This document shows, piece after piece, positions 19,263 to 26,848 of a stretch of DNA of 51,475 nt (the first letter of the stretch is position 1; each line of letters begins with the position of its first letter). The notes under the pieces are model-generated. The model searched no databases and had not been told where the DNA came from. It was given only the letters and a program-made list of their open reading frames with translations. The position numbers and the translations under genes were made by a program. The DNA is from an uncultured Lachnospiraceae bacterium. Lineage in GTDB: Bacteria; Bacillota; Clostridia; Lachnospirales; Lachnospiraceae. The stretch lies in assembly GCA_930972465.1 (NCBI GenBank), contig CAKNHF010000022.1:1-51475 (forward strand), written 5' to 3'.

Positions 19263-19679
19263 TCACAGCACATGGAAATGAGGCGTTTCCTCTCCATAGA
19301 GAAAATGGAGCAGATATCCGCTCATAAGGATCCCCACCGCGCACAGTCCGGAGAAGATCACGGCAAAGGGAAGGCAGATCTGTCCCATGAGCTGGAATGG
19401 CATTCCGGTATAGTCCCAGACATTCCAGCGCATGATCTTATTGACAATGATCCCGGTGATAAATTCACCGGAGACCACGAAGATGACGCACCATCCAACC
19501 TGCTTCCACAGAGGCGCGCTCCAGTGGGTCCAGATTCCCTGCTGGGCGCAGAAGATCAGGCAGAACCCGCCCAGCACGAACATGGACCAGTGGGAAAAGC
19601 CGCGGAAAAACACTTCGAATGCATAGTAAAATGAACCCCCAAGTGCCCACAGCAGCAGGTACTCGCTTAATTTCTTCAC
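19263..19679 (-). CDS. Four-helix membrane protein of the putative ABC-transporter type IV (CmpB-like) family
   Basis: The 138-aa protein has about four hydrophobic helices and the family-like N-terminal stretch YYAFEVFFRGFSHWSMF. This matches the short 'putative ABC-transporter type IV' membrane family of Firmicutes. No ATPase partner is adjacent except the Bce-type ATPase, and function is unknown. The start is GTG at 19679 with AAGGAGG 8 nt upstream. It begins about 60 bp after the decayed permease gene and may be co-transcribed with it. Confidence 0.75.
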   Translation of the reverse strand: MKKLSEYLLLWALGGSFYYAFEVFFRGFSHWSMFVLGGFCLIFCAQQGIWTHWSAPLWKQVGWCVIFVVSGEFITGIIVNKIMRWNVWDYTGMPFQLMGQICLPFAVIFSGLCAVGILMSGYLLHFLYGEETPHFHVL

Positions 19680-19741
19680 AAAACTTCCTCCTTACGTAAA
19701 CGTACGATCGTGCAGGATTAGTTTTGCCCTTTCGTGATCTT

Positions 19742-21285
19742 TTATTCCCGGCGCCATTTCTTTCCGTCGGATCCGGCAAGGCTCATCTGACAGGTGATCA
19801 CAAAATAACACAGGAGCAGACCGAGAAGGATCACCGCTATCGCACCAGTCTGTACTGCCAGTTCCGTCTTTCCGATATAAGCGCTGATCTGTGCCCGGTA
19901 CATCCGGAAGAAATAGCCCATTATCGCGGCAGATACAGGCTGAAAGTACAGTCATCCTTTACCTTGATCTTCTGTTCTTCCAGATAAGCTGTCACAAATT
20001 CATAATTGTCATCCGGAAGTCCCGACTTTTCATAGGTATCATTATATTGTGTGCTGATCTGGATATCATATACGGAACGCTGCTCAAGATATCCGTCCGC
20101 CCACCCCGTCAGAAAAGGAACCGCTAGAAAAAGGCATATGGAAAGCGTCAGTGTAATACAGATCAGCGTCACCGTCTTAGTTGTCGTCCTCAGTTTTGAA
20201 ATGATCTGACCGAAAAGGAACAGATTTTCCCCGCGGTACCGGATCTTCGGAAATTTTTCTTTTATCATGCAGAGACCGTCGTTTGCCAGATAGATCAGCG
20301 CACAGATAAAGTAAATGATATCCGCGATCAGAAACATCATATACTGGTTCAGCGTTCCCGCTCCCGTGGGCAGATAATAGTCCATGCTCACCGGAGCTGC
20401 GGAAGCGGCTGAGCAGGCTGACGCAAGGGAGAGAATAAGCCAGCCCGCGGCCAGGGCTCGAAAACTTTTCTTCCGTTTTTTCCTTCTTCCTTTCCTTACC
20501 GACATTATCAGCCAGAGAACTCCGTACAGAAGGGCGGCTCCGGGGAACAGGATATTGAACCCAAACATCAGATGGACCGGAAGGGCATAACGGGAATCCC
20601 AGTAGAAATAAGCCTTGGATATTCCTGTGGCAGTCATCCAGCACAGCAGGATCCCGTAGAGAAGCGTGAGCACAGGCATCCACCTGCTCTTACGAAAATC
20701 TTCCTCGTTCTTCCGCCCCGCATTGAGCATGTCAATGACCGGAATCTTCCGGATCATCCGGGAATTCCAGGCTCCCATGATCAGGTATGCCAGAAGGAAA
20801 AAGAGAAGGGTCAGCGCCACGGTGTCCGGAAACAGTGTCCAGGTCAGACGGAAAGGTCTTCCGTAGGAGTGCAGGAGCATCGCCGTGATAAACTGGGATC
20901 CAAGCATTCCCAGCAGAATTCCACAGCACACGGAAAGAAACCCCATTAGCAGGGTTTCAACAAAAAACAACGCCGCCGTAACGCCCCGCTCCATCCCCAT
21001 AATAGTCTGAAGAGCGAATTCTTTCTGCCTGCGCCGGATCATATACCGGTTCACATACCAGATCAGAAAGAGAAGGAGCAGAGATACGAGACAGATCGCC
21101 AGTTTCATTCCGTCACTCATGAACTCCAAATCATACTCCACTCCCAGGTCGGGATCATAGTATCGGCTCGTGACCGAAAGGAAACCATAGAACAGTGCAG
21201 CACACAGTGTCATGGTGACAAAATAGATCAGGTAGTCCCTTGCGGAACGTTTTGCATTTCTCAGGACCATTCTAAAGTACAGCAT
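19742..21285 (-). pseudogene. Bce-type ABC transporter permease, broken by an internal deletion and frameshift
   Basis: FtsX-type permease of an antimicrobial-peptide detoxification transporter (BceB/VraG-like). The first open part (21285 to 19921, 454 aa) covers the N-terminal FtsX core, middle helices and the helix TKTVTLICITLTLSICLF, then stops 42 residues into the extracellular domain (ends FSLYLPR). Directly after, in another frame, 19921-19742 encodes 59 aa (AQISAYIGKTELAVQTG, then a membrane helix) that corresponds to the extreme C terminus of full-length family members. About 300 residues, namely most of the extracellular sensing domain and penultimate FtsX helices, are missing between them. 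The stop and next ATG overlap (TAATG). Probably inactive; a truncated functional form cannot be excluded. Confidence 0.8.
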
Positions 21286-22039
21286 CCGAACCGCCTCCCA
21301 TCATCGTAAGTACATCCAGGATCCGGTCGAAGAACACTTTACGAGATGCGGTTCCCCTTCGGATCTCTGTGAAGATCTCACCGTCTCTCAAGAACAGAAT
21401 CCGTTTCGCGTAGCTTGCGGAAAACGCGTCGTGTGTCACCATCAGGATTGTTGCGCCCAACTGTTCGTTCATCCCACTGATGGTCCCAAGGAGCATCCGG
21501 GAAGAATGGCTGTCCAGCGCTCCGGTAGGTTCATCGGCAAGGATCAGCTTCGGATGGTTTACCACAGCCCGGGCACAGGCGCACCGCTGCTTCTGTCCTC
21601 CTGAGACCTGCCAGGGATATCGGTCAAGGATTTCTTCGATGTTCAGTCTCCGTGCAATCTCTCTGACCCGCCCTTCCACTTCTTCTGACGGGACTTTGCT
21701 GATAGTCAGAGCCAGAGCGATATTTTCCGATATAGTCAGAGTATCCAGAAGATTAAAATCCTGAAAGATAAATCCCAGGTTATTCCTGCGGAACCGTGCA
21801 ATCTCCTTCTCCCTTATCTCAGTCACCTCCTGTCCGTCCAGAAAGATGTGTCCTGCGCTCACCATGTCGATGGTGGAAATGCAGTTTAAAAGCGTGGTCT
21901 TTCCGGAGCCGGAAGCGCCCATGATCCCCAGAAAATCTCCCTCCGCCACCGAAAAACTGATATCCCGGATCGCCTTTGTGATATTTCCGCCGTTTCCGTA
22001 ATATTTCTGTATATGCTCAAGCTGCAATACTTCCCGCAT
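21272..22039 (-). CDS. Bce-type ABC transporter ATP-binding protein
   Basis: ATPase subunit of a peptide-antibiotic sensing/detoxifying transporter (BceA-like, MacB/LolD class). The 255-aa protein is intact: Walker A GASGSGKTT, Q-loop FQDFNLLDTLT, signature VSGGQKQR, Walker B LILADEPTGALD and H-loop VTHD. The ATG has GGGAGG 7 nt upstream. It overlaps the permease gene by 14 bp, and its 3' end carries the permease ribosome site. It lies about 100 bp downstream of a BceR-type operator, so it should be induced by the adjacent two-component system. Confidence 0.92.
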   Translation of the reverse strand: MREVLQLEHIQKYYGNGGNITKAIRDISFSVAEGDFLGIMGASGSGKTTLLNCISTIDMVSAGHIFLDGQEVTEIREKEIARFRRNNLGFIFQDFNLLDTLTISENIALALTISKVPSEEVEGRVREIARRLNIEEILDRYPWQVSGGQKQRCACARAVVNHPKLILADEPTGALDSHSSRMLLGTISGMNEQLGATILMVTHDAFSASYAKRILFLRDGEIFTEIRRGTASRKVFFDRILDVLTMMGGGSDAVL

Positions 22040-22136
22040 ATTTATATCCCTCCCGATGTCGTTTTTCAGATTCTTTTGATGATATGATCATACCAGCGGC
22101 AGCACATAATTTGTATCTCTTTTTCTAACGAAAATC

Positions 22137-22150
22137 TAACAGAAATGTAA
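22137..22150. promoter_or_regulatory. BceR-type operator (TNACA-N4-TGTAA)
   Basis: TAACA-GAAA-TGTAA fits exactly the inverted-repeat consensus TNACA-N4-TGTAA described for BceR-like regulators in Firmicutes. It is placed upstream of the ATPase gene and downstream of the kinase gene. A TATGAT hexamer with a weak -35 lies between it and the ATPase start, as expected for an activator-dependent promoter. Confidence 0.7.
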
Positions 22151-22153
22151 GAA

Positions 22154-22181
22154 GTGCAGGACCAGTGTTTCAGTCCTGCAC
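22154..22181 (-). terminator. Hairpin overlapping the kinase stop codon (weak intrinsic terminator)
   Basis: Perfect 9-bp stem GTGCAGGAC/GTCCTGCAC with a 10-nt loop on the minus strand, followed by TTCTTACATTTCTG. The stem includes the last codons of the histidine kinase. The T-run is imperfect, so partial termination is likely, separating regulator and transporter transcripts. Confidence 0.6.
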
Positions 22182-23207
22182 CTGATGGATCAGATGATTC
22201 AGATAAAAAGTCAGTGTTACTTTTGTTCCGCTCCGCTGTTCTTTCGACGGTTCTCTCACCGCCGATTCAATCCGGATCCGGATTCCAAGCTTGTCACAGA
22301 GTTTCCGACACAGATACAGTCCCAGTCCGGTGGAATGAAGGACGTTTCGCCCGTTCTGTCCGGTAAACCCTTTCTCAAAGACGCGGAGAAGATCCGCGGC
22401 TTCAATGCCGATCCCGTTATCCTGCACGGAGAGAGTAACATACTCTCCCATGTCCTCGGTCAGGAAACGGATCATCGGCTTTTCACTCCGATATTTCACC
22501 GCATTGACAATGAGCTGATCCAGGATGAATCGGAGCCATTTCTCATCGGAACAGATATAGATCTCTTCCCGCGGCAGTTCCAGAACAACCTGATTCTGCA
22601 TCAGCAGATATTTGTTGTCCGCCACGGCATCGTGGATCACATCTAAAAGCCGGATTTCCCGGATAAGATAATCATTCTGCGTGTTTTCACTCCGGGCATA
22701 GTAAAGAGTCTGCTCCGTATACTGTGTGATCTTCTCCACCTCGCCCATGATCTCACGTGTGAGATCCGAACGGTTGTTGTCACAGAGAAGTCGAATCGCG
22801 GTAATCGGAGTCTTAATCTCATGGATCCACTGTTCAATGTATTCTCTGTACTCGTTCCTCTCCCGTCTCCCGTTTTCAACCTGCTCCAGCATAGAACGTT
22901 CCGCCATCTTTAACATCTGCCAGTACATCTGATCTTCCGCACGTTTCGGCTTCTCCAACACTTCCGGGATCAGATACCGTTCCTCCAGCTCTTCTGCCAT
23001 TCCGAGCAGACGGTCAGAACGGCGCTTCGCGGAAAAATAGGATATGAATAACCCGATACAGAGGATCAGAATCCAAATGATCAGGATAAAAACAACGGTG
23101 TCCGGTGTATTTCCGCCAAGCAGAAGGAACCCACACAGAGCAACCATGCAGAGAAGATTTGTCATAAGAAAAGGGGTCCTGTTTTTCATCCACTGTTTCC
23201 CACTCAT
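22170..23207 (-). CDS. BceS-type intramembrane-sensing histidine kinase
   Basis: The 345-aa kinase has two membrane helices (about residues 13-31 and 37-57) separated by only a few residues and no extracellular sensor domain: the small-loop architecture of kinases that sense through a Bce-type ABC transporter. DHp motif IEQWIHEIKTPITAIRL with phospho-His129; ATPase motifs NAVKY (N box), DNGIGI (G1) and GLGLYLCRKL (G2). It overlaps the response regulator stop by 4 bp (ATGA). With the partner permease broken, its input is uncertain. Confidence 0.93.
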   Translation of the reverse strand: MSGKQWMKNRTPFLMTNLLCMVALCGFLLLGGNTPDTVVFILIIWILILCIGLFISYFSAKRRSDRLLGMAEELEERYLIPEVLEKPKRAEDQMYWQMLKMAERSMLEQVENGRRERNEYREYIEQWIHEIKTPITAIRLLCDNNRSDLTREIMGEVEKITQYTEQTLYYARSENTQNDYLIREIRLLDVIHDAVADNKYLLMQNQVVLELPREEIYICSDEKWLRFILDQLIVNAVKYRSEKPMIRFLTEDMGEYVTLSVQDNGIGIEAADLLRVFEKGFTGQNGRNVLHSTGLGLYLCRKLCDKLGIRIRIESAVREPSKEQRSGTKVTLTFYLNHLIHQVQD

Positions 23208-23872
23208 ATGAGATACCCCTGCCGGTGTTTCGTCCGGATAAAATCTGTGAGGCCGATGCCGGCGAGCTTCTCACGGATCCGGTTGATATTGACGCTGAGA
23301 GCATTGTCGTCCACATAGAGCCGGCTGTCCCAGAGATAATCTATGATATCCGCCCGGGAGCAGATCGCGCCGGCGTGGGTAAAGAGATAGTACAGGATCT
23401 TCTGCTCGTTTTTTGTAAGTTCCACCTTCCGGTCCCCATATTCCAGAGTCCCATCCTCCGGGTGGAGAATAGCGCCATGCCATGAAAGCCCTTCACTCTG
23501 TCGCCCCGGCCAGGCCCGTTTCAGCAGCGAACGGATCTTTGCCAGAAGGATCGCCGTGTTGTAGGGCTTAGTGATAAAAGCGTCTCCTCCAATCATAATG
23601 CTGTTCAGTTCATCCATATCGGTGTCGCTGCTGGTCACAAAGATGACCGGCACATCGGAGAAACTCCGGATCTCCGAGCAGAGAGAGAATCCGCTCTTTC
23701 CAGGCAGTTTGATATCCAGCAGGATCAAACGGGGATCCTCCTCTTTTACCTGACGGACCGTCCTCTCAAAATCCGTCACCACACAGGGCAGAAATCCGTT
23801 GCCCTTAAGAAGCGTCTCCAGCTCTGTCCGTATAATCGGATCGTCTTCTATGATCATGATCTTCTCAGGCAT
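23204..23872 (-). CDS. BceR-type response regulator (OmpR family)
   Basis: Receiver plus winged-helix DNA-binding protein of 222 aa. The receiver shows the acidic pair IIEDD, phospho-acceptor Asp53 (LLDIKLPGKSG) and Lys in FITKPYN; the C-terminal OmpR/PhoB-type domain ends in VDDNALSVNINRIREKL and RHRQGYLI. Start chosen at 23872 because AGGGAGA lies 7 nt upstream; the frame extends further upstream without a ribosome site. Cognate to the adjacent kinase; likely binds the site at 22137-22150. Confidence 0.93.
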   Translation of the reverse strand: MPEKIMIIEDDPIIRTELETLLKGNGFLPCVVTDFERTVRQVKEEDPRLILLDIKLPGKSGFSLCSEIRSFSDVPVIFVTSSDTDMDELNSIMIGGDAFITKPYNTAILLAKIRSLLKRAWPGRQSEGLSWHGAILHPEDGTLEYGDRKVELTKNEQKILYYLFTHAGAICSRADIIDYLWDSRLYVDDNALSVNINRIREKLAGIGLTDFIRTKHRQGYLI

Positions 23873-23925
23873 TCTTCCATCTCCCTTGCACGTTTTCCCT
23901 GTCCACAGCTTATACGGTTCTGTTC

Positions 23926-25410
23926 TCAGACCATTTTCCCCATATAGTAGAAGCCGTGGCACTCATCCAGGCTGACCTCCACCAGCTTTCCGATCAGAGA
24001 CTCATCCCCCGGGAAATGCACCAGCAGGTTGTTGCTCAGGCGTCCTGTCATCAGACGTTCATCGTGATCATTGCGGCACTCCACAAGTGCGGTCTGGACC
24101 GTCCCCTCGTGGACGGCGCAGACTTCCGCTGAGATATCCTGAACTTCCTTGAGAAGGCGGTTAAACCGGTCTTTTACCACCTCTTCCGGCACCTGATCCT
24201 CCATCACGGCCGCAGGAGTCCCGCTGCGCTTGGAATAGATGAAAGTGAAAGCGCTGTCATAGCGGACTTTTCTCACCACATCCAGTGTCTCCTGAAAATC
24301 TTCTTCCGTCTCACCCGGAAATCCCACAATGATATCCGTTGTCAGAGAGATATCCGGCACTGCGGTGCGGATCTTGTCCACCAGGGTAAGATACTGTTCC
24401 TTTGTATATCTCCGGTTCATCTTCTGCAGGATACGGCTGCTCCCTGACTGGACCGGAAGATGGAGATGTTTACAGATCTTTTTCGAATTTCCCATCACTT
24501 CGATCAGTTCGTCAGAGAGATCCTTCGGGTGGGAGGTCATGAAACGGATCCGCTCCAGTCCGTCGATCTTTTCGATCTCTTTCAGAAGCCGGGCAAACGT
24601 CATAGGCTCCTCAAGCGTTTTTCCATAGGAATTTACATTCTGGCCCAGGAGCATGACTTCCACCACGCCATCCTCCACCAGACGCTCAATCTCCCGGATG
24701 ATCGCTTTCGGATCCCTGCTCCTCTCACGTCCGCGGACATAGGGAACGATGCAGTAACTGCAGAAGTTGTTGCATCCGAACATGATATTTACGCCCGATT
24801 TAAAGGAATACTTCCGCTCCACAGGAAGATCCTCCACGATCTTGTCTGTATCCTTCCAGATATCGATGACCATCCGTTCCGATTCCAGACGGGTGGCCAG
24901 AAGCTCCGCAAATTTGTAGATGTTATGTGTACCGAAGATCAGATCCACGAAACGGTAACTCTTCTTCAGCTTCTCTACTACATGGGGTTCCTGCATCATA
25001 CATCCGCACAGACCGATCATCATATACGGATTCTTCTTTTTTGCTCTTCCAAGCTGTCCGAGACGCCCGTAAACTCTCTGGTTTGCGTTCTCCCTTACTG
25101 TGCATGTGTTATAAATGACGAAGTCGGCTTTTTCCTCCTCCGGTTCCTCCACATATCCCACCTGCTCCAGGATGCCGACAAGTTTTTCCGAGTCCCGGGC
25201 ATTCATCTGGCATCCGAAGGTGGTAACGCAGAAAGTGAGAGGACGCCCTGCCTTTGCGGACAGCTCCGCAAGATCCCTTCTGGCCTTTTCAATAAAATAG
25301 TACTGTCTCTGTGGTTCCTCTGTCGGAATCAGTACCTCATCTATTGCAGCTTTTTCTGTCTGGTCAATCTGATCTTTTATCTTCTTTTCTTCCATTCTAA
25401 TTACCCGCAT
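23926..25410 (-). CDS. miaB: tRNA-2-methylthio-N6-dimethylallyladenosine synthase MiaB
   Basis: Radical-SAM methylthiotransferase acting on i6A37 made by MiaA. Domains: N-terminal UPF0004 with its three cysteines (TTFGCQMNARDSE, NTCTVRENA, GLCGCMM), radical SAM core with GCNNFCSYCIVPYVRGRE, and C-terminal TRAM domain (from about VHEGTVQTALVEC). The 494-aa length includes an N-terminal extension of about 50 residues typical of clostridial MiaB. ATGs at 25410 and 25395 are both possible. It lies 11 bp after the DUF4250 gene, last in a long housekeeping run. Confidence 0.96.
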   Translation of the reverse strand: MRVIRMEEKKIKDQIDQTEKAAIDEVLIPTEEPQRQYYFIEKARRDLAELSAKAGRPLTFCVTTFGCQMNARDSEKLVGILEQVGYVEEPEEEKADFVIYNTCTVRENANQRVYGRLGQLGRAKKKNPYMMIGLCGCMMQEPHVVEKLKKSYRFVDLIFGTHNIYKFAELLATRLESERMVIDIWKDTDKIVEDLPVERKYSFKSGVNIMFGCNNFCSYCIVPYVRGRERSRDPKAIIREIERLVEDGVVEVMLLGQNVNSYGKTLEEPMTFARLLKEIEKIDGLERIRFMTSHPKDLSDELIEVMGNSKKICKHLHLPVQSGSSRILQKMNRRYTKEQYLTLVDKIRTAVPDISLTTDIIVGFPGETEEDFQETLDVVRKVRYDSAFTFIYSKRSGTPAAVMEDQVPEEVVKDRFNRLLKEVQDISAEVCAVHEGTVQTALVECRNDHDERLMTGRLSNNLLVHFPGDESLIGKLVEVSLDECHGFYYMGKMV

Positions 25411-25421
25411 TTCTATGTATA

Positions 25422-25604
25422 CTATATAAACTGATTTCTTACGGCATCGTACTCGTAATCAATCATGCCAAGTTTTTCTGTCAGCTCTTTCTTATCTATC
25501 TGCATATCGTCGCACATGACGTCGAGAGACGGATAAAAGTCTCTCAATTTTGTATTCACAACACCTAAAAGTATTACCGGATCTCCCGGGAGTCCTGCAA
25601 GCAT
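25422..25604 (-). CDS. DUF4250 domain-containing protein
   Basis: A 60-aa protein matching the small DUF4250 family: DPVILLGVVNTKLRDFYPSL followed by an acidic stretch and IDYEYDAVRNQFI. Function unknown. The ATG at 25604 lies inside the end of the cyclo-ligase gene (31-bp overlap, different frame) with AAAGGA 8 nt upstream. It precedes miaB by 11 bp. Confidence 0.85.
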   Translation of the reverse strand: MLAGLPGDPVILLGVVNTKLRDFYPSLDVMCDDMQIDKKELTEKLGMIDYEYDAVRNQFI

Positions 25605-26170
25605 CTTATCATTCCTTTCTCTGTTATAATCAGTTCCACCCGTATATCATAAAGCTCACCCGGAATGCTGTCTTCAAGCTGAATCGAATAAGCCAGGGCA
25701 AGTCTCGGACATTCCGGATATTTTTCAAGATAAGAGTCATAGAAACCTCCTCCGTACCCCAGGCGCATGCCGCTCAGATCAAACGCCGCTCCCGGCATTA
25801 CCATAAGGGCTTTCTTTCCCGGAAATGCTTTTCTTTCCGAGTCTCCCGCCGGTTCCGGGATTCCCCGGTATCCCGGGGTCAGTTCTTCTGTTCCATTAAT
25901 ATAATAGAACTCCATAAGCCGCTTTCCTTCCACTTTCGGGACGGCAGCTCTCTTTCCTGACTCAAGAGCTTCCCGGATAATCCGGGAGGTATCCGCCTCA
26001 TCCCGAAAAGATGCATAGCAGAAGATCTCTTCTGCATCTTTCCATACAGGGCAGGAAAAGAGCAGCCCTGCCATCGTCCTGTCGGCATTCCGCCGTTCTT
26101 CAGGGGATAAGGCTGCCCTCAACGCAAGCTTATGCATTCTAATTGCTTTTCTTTGTTCCGTATTTTTCAC
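25574..26170 (-). CDS. 5-formyltetrahydrofolate cyclo-ligase
   Basis: Converts 5-formyl-THF to 5,10-methenyl-THF with ATP, returning stored folate to one-carbon metabolism. The 198-aa protein shows the basic N-terminal helix with LSPEERR, the phosphate-binding glycine loop LGYGGGFYDSYL and MPGAAFD just before it. The start is GTG at 26170, inside the DUF896 gene (32-bp overlap), with a weak ribosome site; an ATG at 26137 would remove 11 residues of the usual N-terminal helix. It overlaps DUF4250 at its 3' end. Confidence 0.92.
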   Translation of the reverse strand: MKNTEQRKAIRMHKLALRAALSPEERRNADRTMAGLLFSCPVWKDAEEIFCYASFRDEADTSRIIREALESGKRAAVPKVEGKRLMEFYYINGTEELTPGYRGIPEPAGDSERKAFPGKKALMVMPGAAFDLSGMRLGYGGGFYDSYLEKYPECPRLALAYSIQLEDSIPGELYDIRVELIITEKGMIRCLQDSREIR

Positions 26171-26360
26171 CCAGATTCACAACCGTTCCGTCTTTTTCTT
26201 CCACATCAATATTATTAAGCTGGCTTCTCAGGTTGCGCCGGACAAGTTCCAGGTATTCCTGCCTGAGGATCTTCTGTTCTTTCCGCTCTGCGTCTGTCAG
26301 CCCCTCTGCTTTGGATTTTCTGTATAATTCATTTATGCGGTCTATCTTCTGTTTTTCCAT
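26139..26360 (-). CDS. DUF896 domain-containing protein (YnzC-like)
   Basis: A 73-aa, highly charged helical protein beginning MEKQKIDRINELYRKSKAEG and containing LTDAERKEQKILRQEYL, the hallmark of the DUF896 family. B. subtilis YnzC and YneA-operon YneB-type relatives are SOS- or stress-linked, but the role is unknown. ATG at 26360 chosen for AGGAG 8 nt upstream. It overlaps the next gene by 32 bp. Confidence 0.87.
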   Translation of the reverse strand: MEKQKIDRINELYRKSKAEGLTDAERKEQKILRQEYLELVRRNLRSQLNNIDVEEKDGTVVNLGEKYGTKKSN

Positions 26361-26438
26361 GATAACAACTCCTGTTTTCTCTGTTTCAAAGCTACACCGC
26401 ATTATACACTATTCTGCGCAATTCGTCCAGAGCAGCAT

Positions 26439-26801
26439 TCAGCTCGAATAATTTTCCAGAAACGCATACAATTCCTCTGCTGTCTCCACATATTTTCCGG
26501 ACGCTACTTCCTGACGTACTTCTTCCGGGAGATCTGAGAGCGGAATCTCCGTGAGCTCATAGATGGTTGTTTTGTCACTGAGATACACGGCGACATATCC
26601 CTGAAGTTCACTCAGGTAAAATCCTTCCTCCTGAACCGCATCCCCTTCAGCGGAAATGCTCTCGGTAGTAGGAACTTCTTCCTCTGCTCTTGCCGACTGC
26701 CTGTCCATTACATGGCGATAGCTCAGCTGATAACCCGCCGTAAGAAGAATAACCGCGAAGAAGACGGCACAGAAAAAGCCAATTACGTACTTTGATTTCA
26801 T
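26439..26801 (-). CDS. BofC C-terminal-domain-like membrane-anchored protein
   Basis: A 120-aa protein with one N-terminal membrane helix (about residues 5-27), a short acidic linker, and a C-terminal domain (YLSELQGYVAVYLSDKTTIYELTEIPLSDLP ending in LYAFLENYSS, quoted here only as start and end landmarks below 20 residues each in register). The GYVAVY and TEIPLSDLP motifs resemble the C-terminal domain of BofC, the forespore regulator of pro-sigma-K processing. The BofC N-terminal domain is absent, so the link is by fold only. Ribosome site GGAG 9 nt upstream. It lies between the flippase and DUF896 genes. Confidence 0.65.
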   Translation of the reverse strand: MKSKYVIGFFCAVFFAVILLTAGYQLSYRHVMDRQSARAEEEVPTTESISAEGDAVQEEGFYLSELQGYVAVYLSDKTTIYELTEIPLSDLPEEVRQEVASGKYVETAEELYAFLENYSS

Positions 26802-26848
26802 AAGGACTCCACTCCTTTTTTCATACAGTATTGGCTTTTTCTGTTTTT

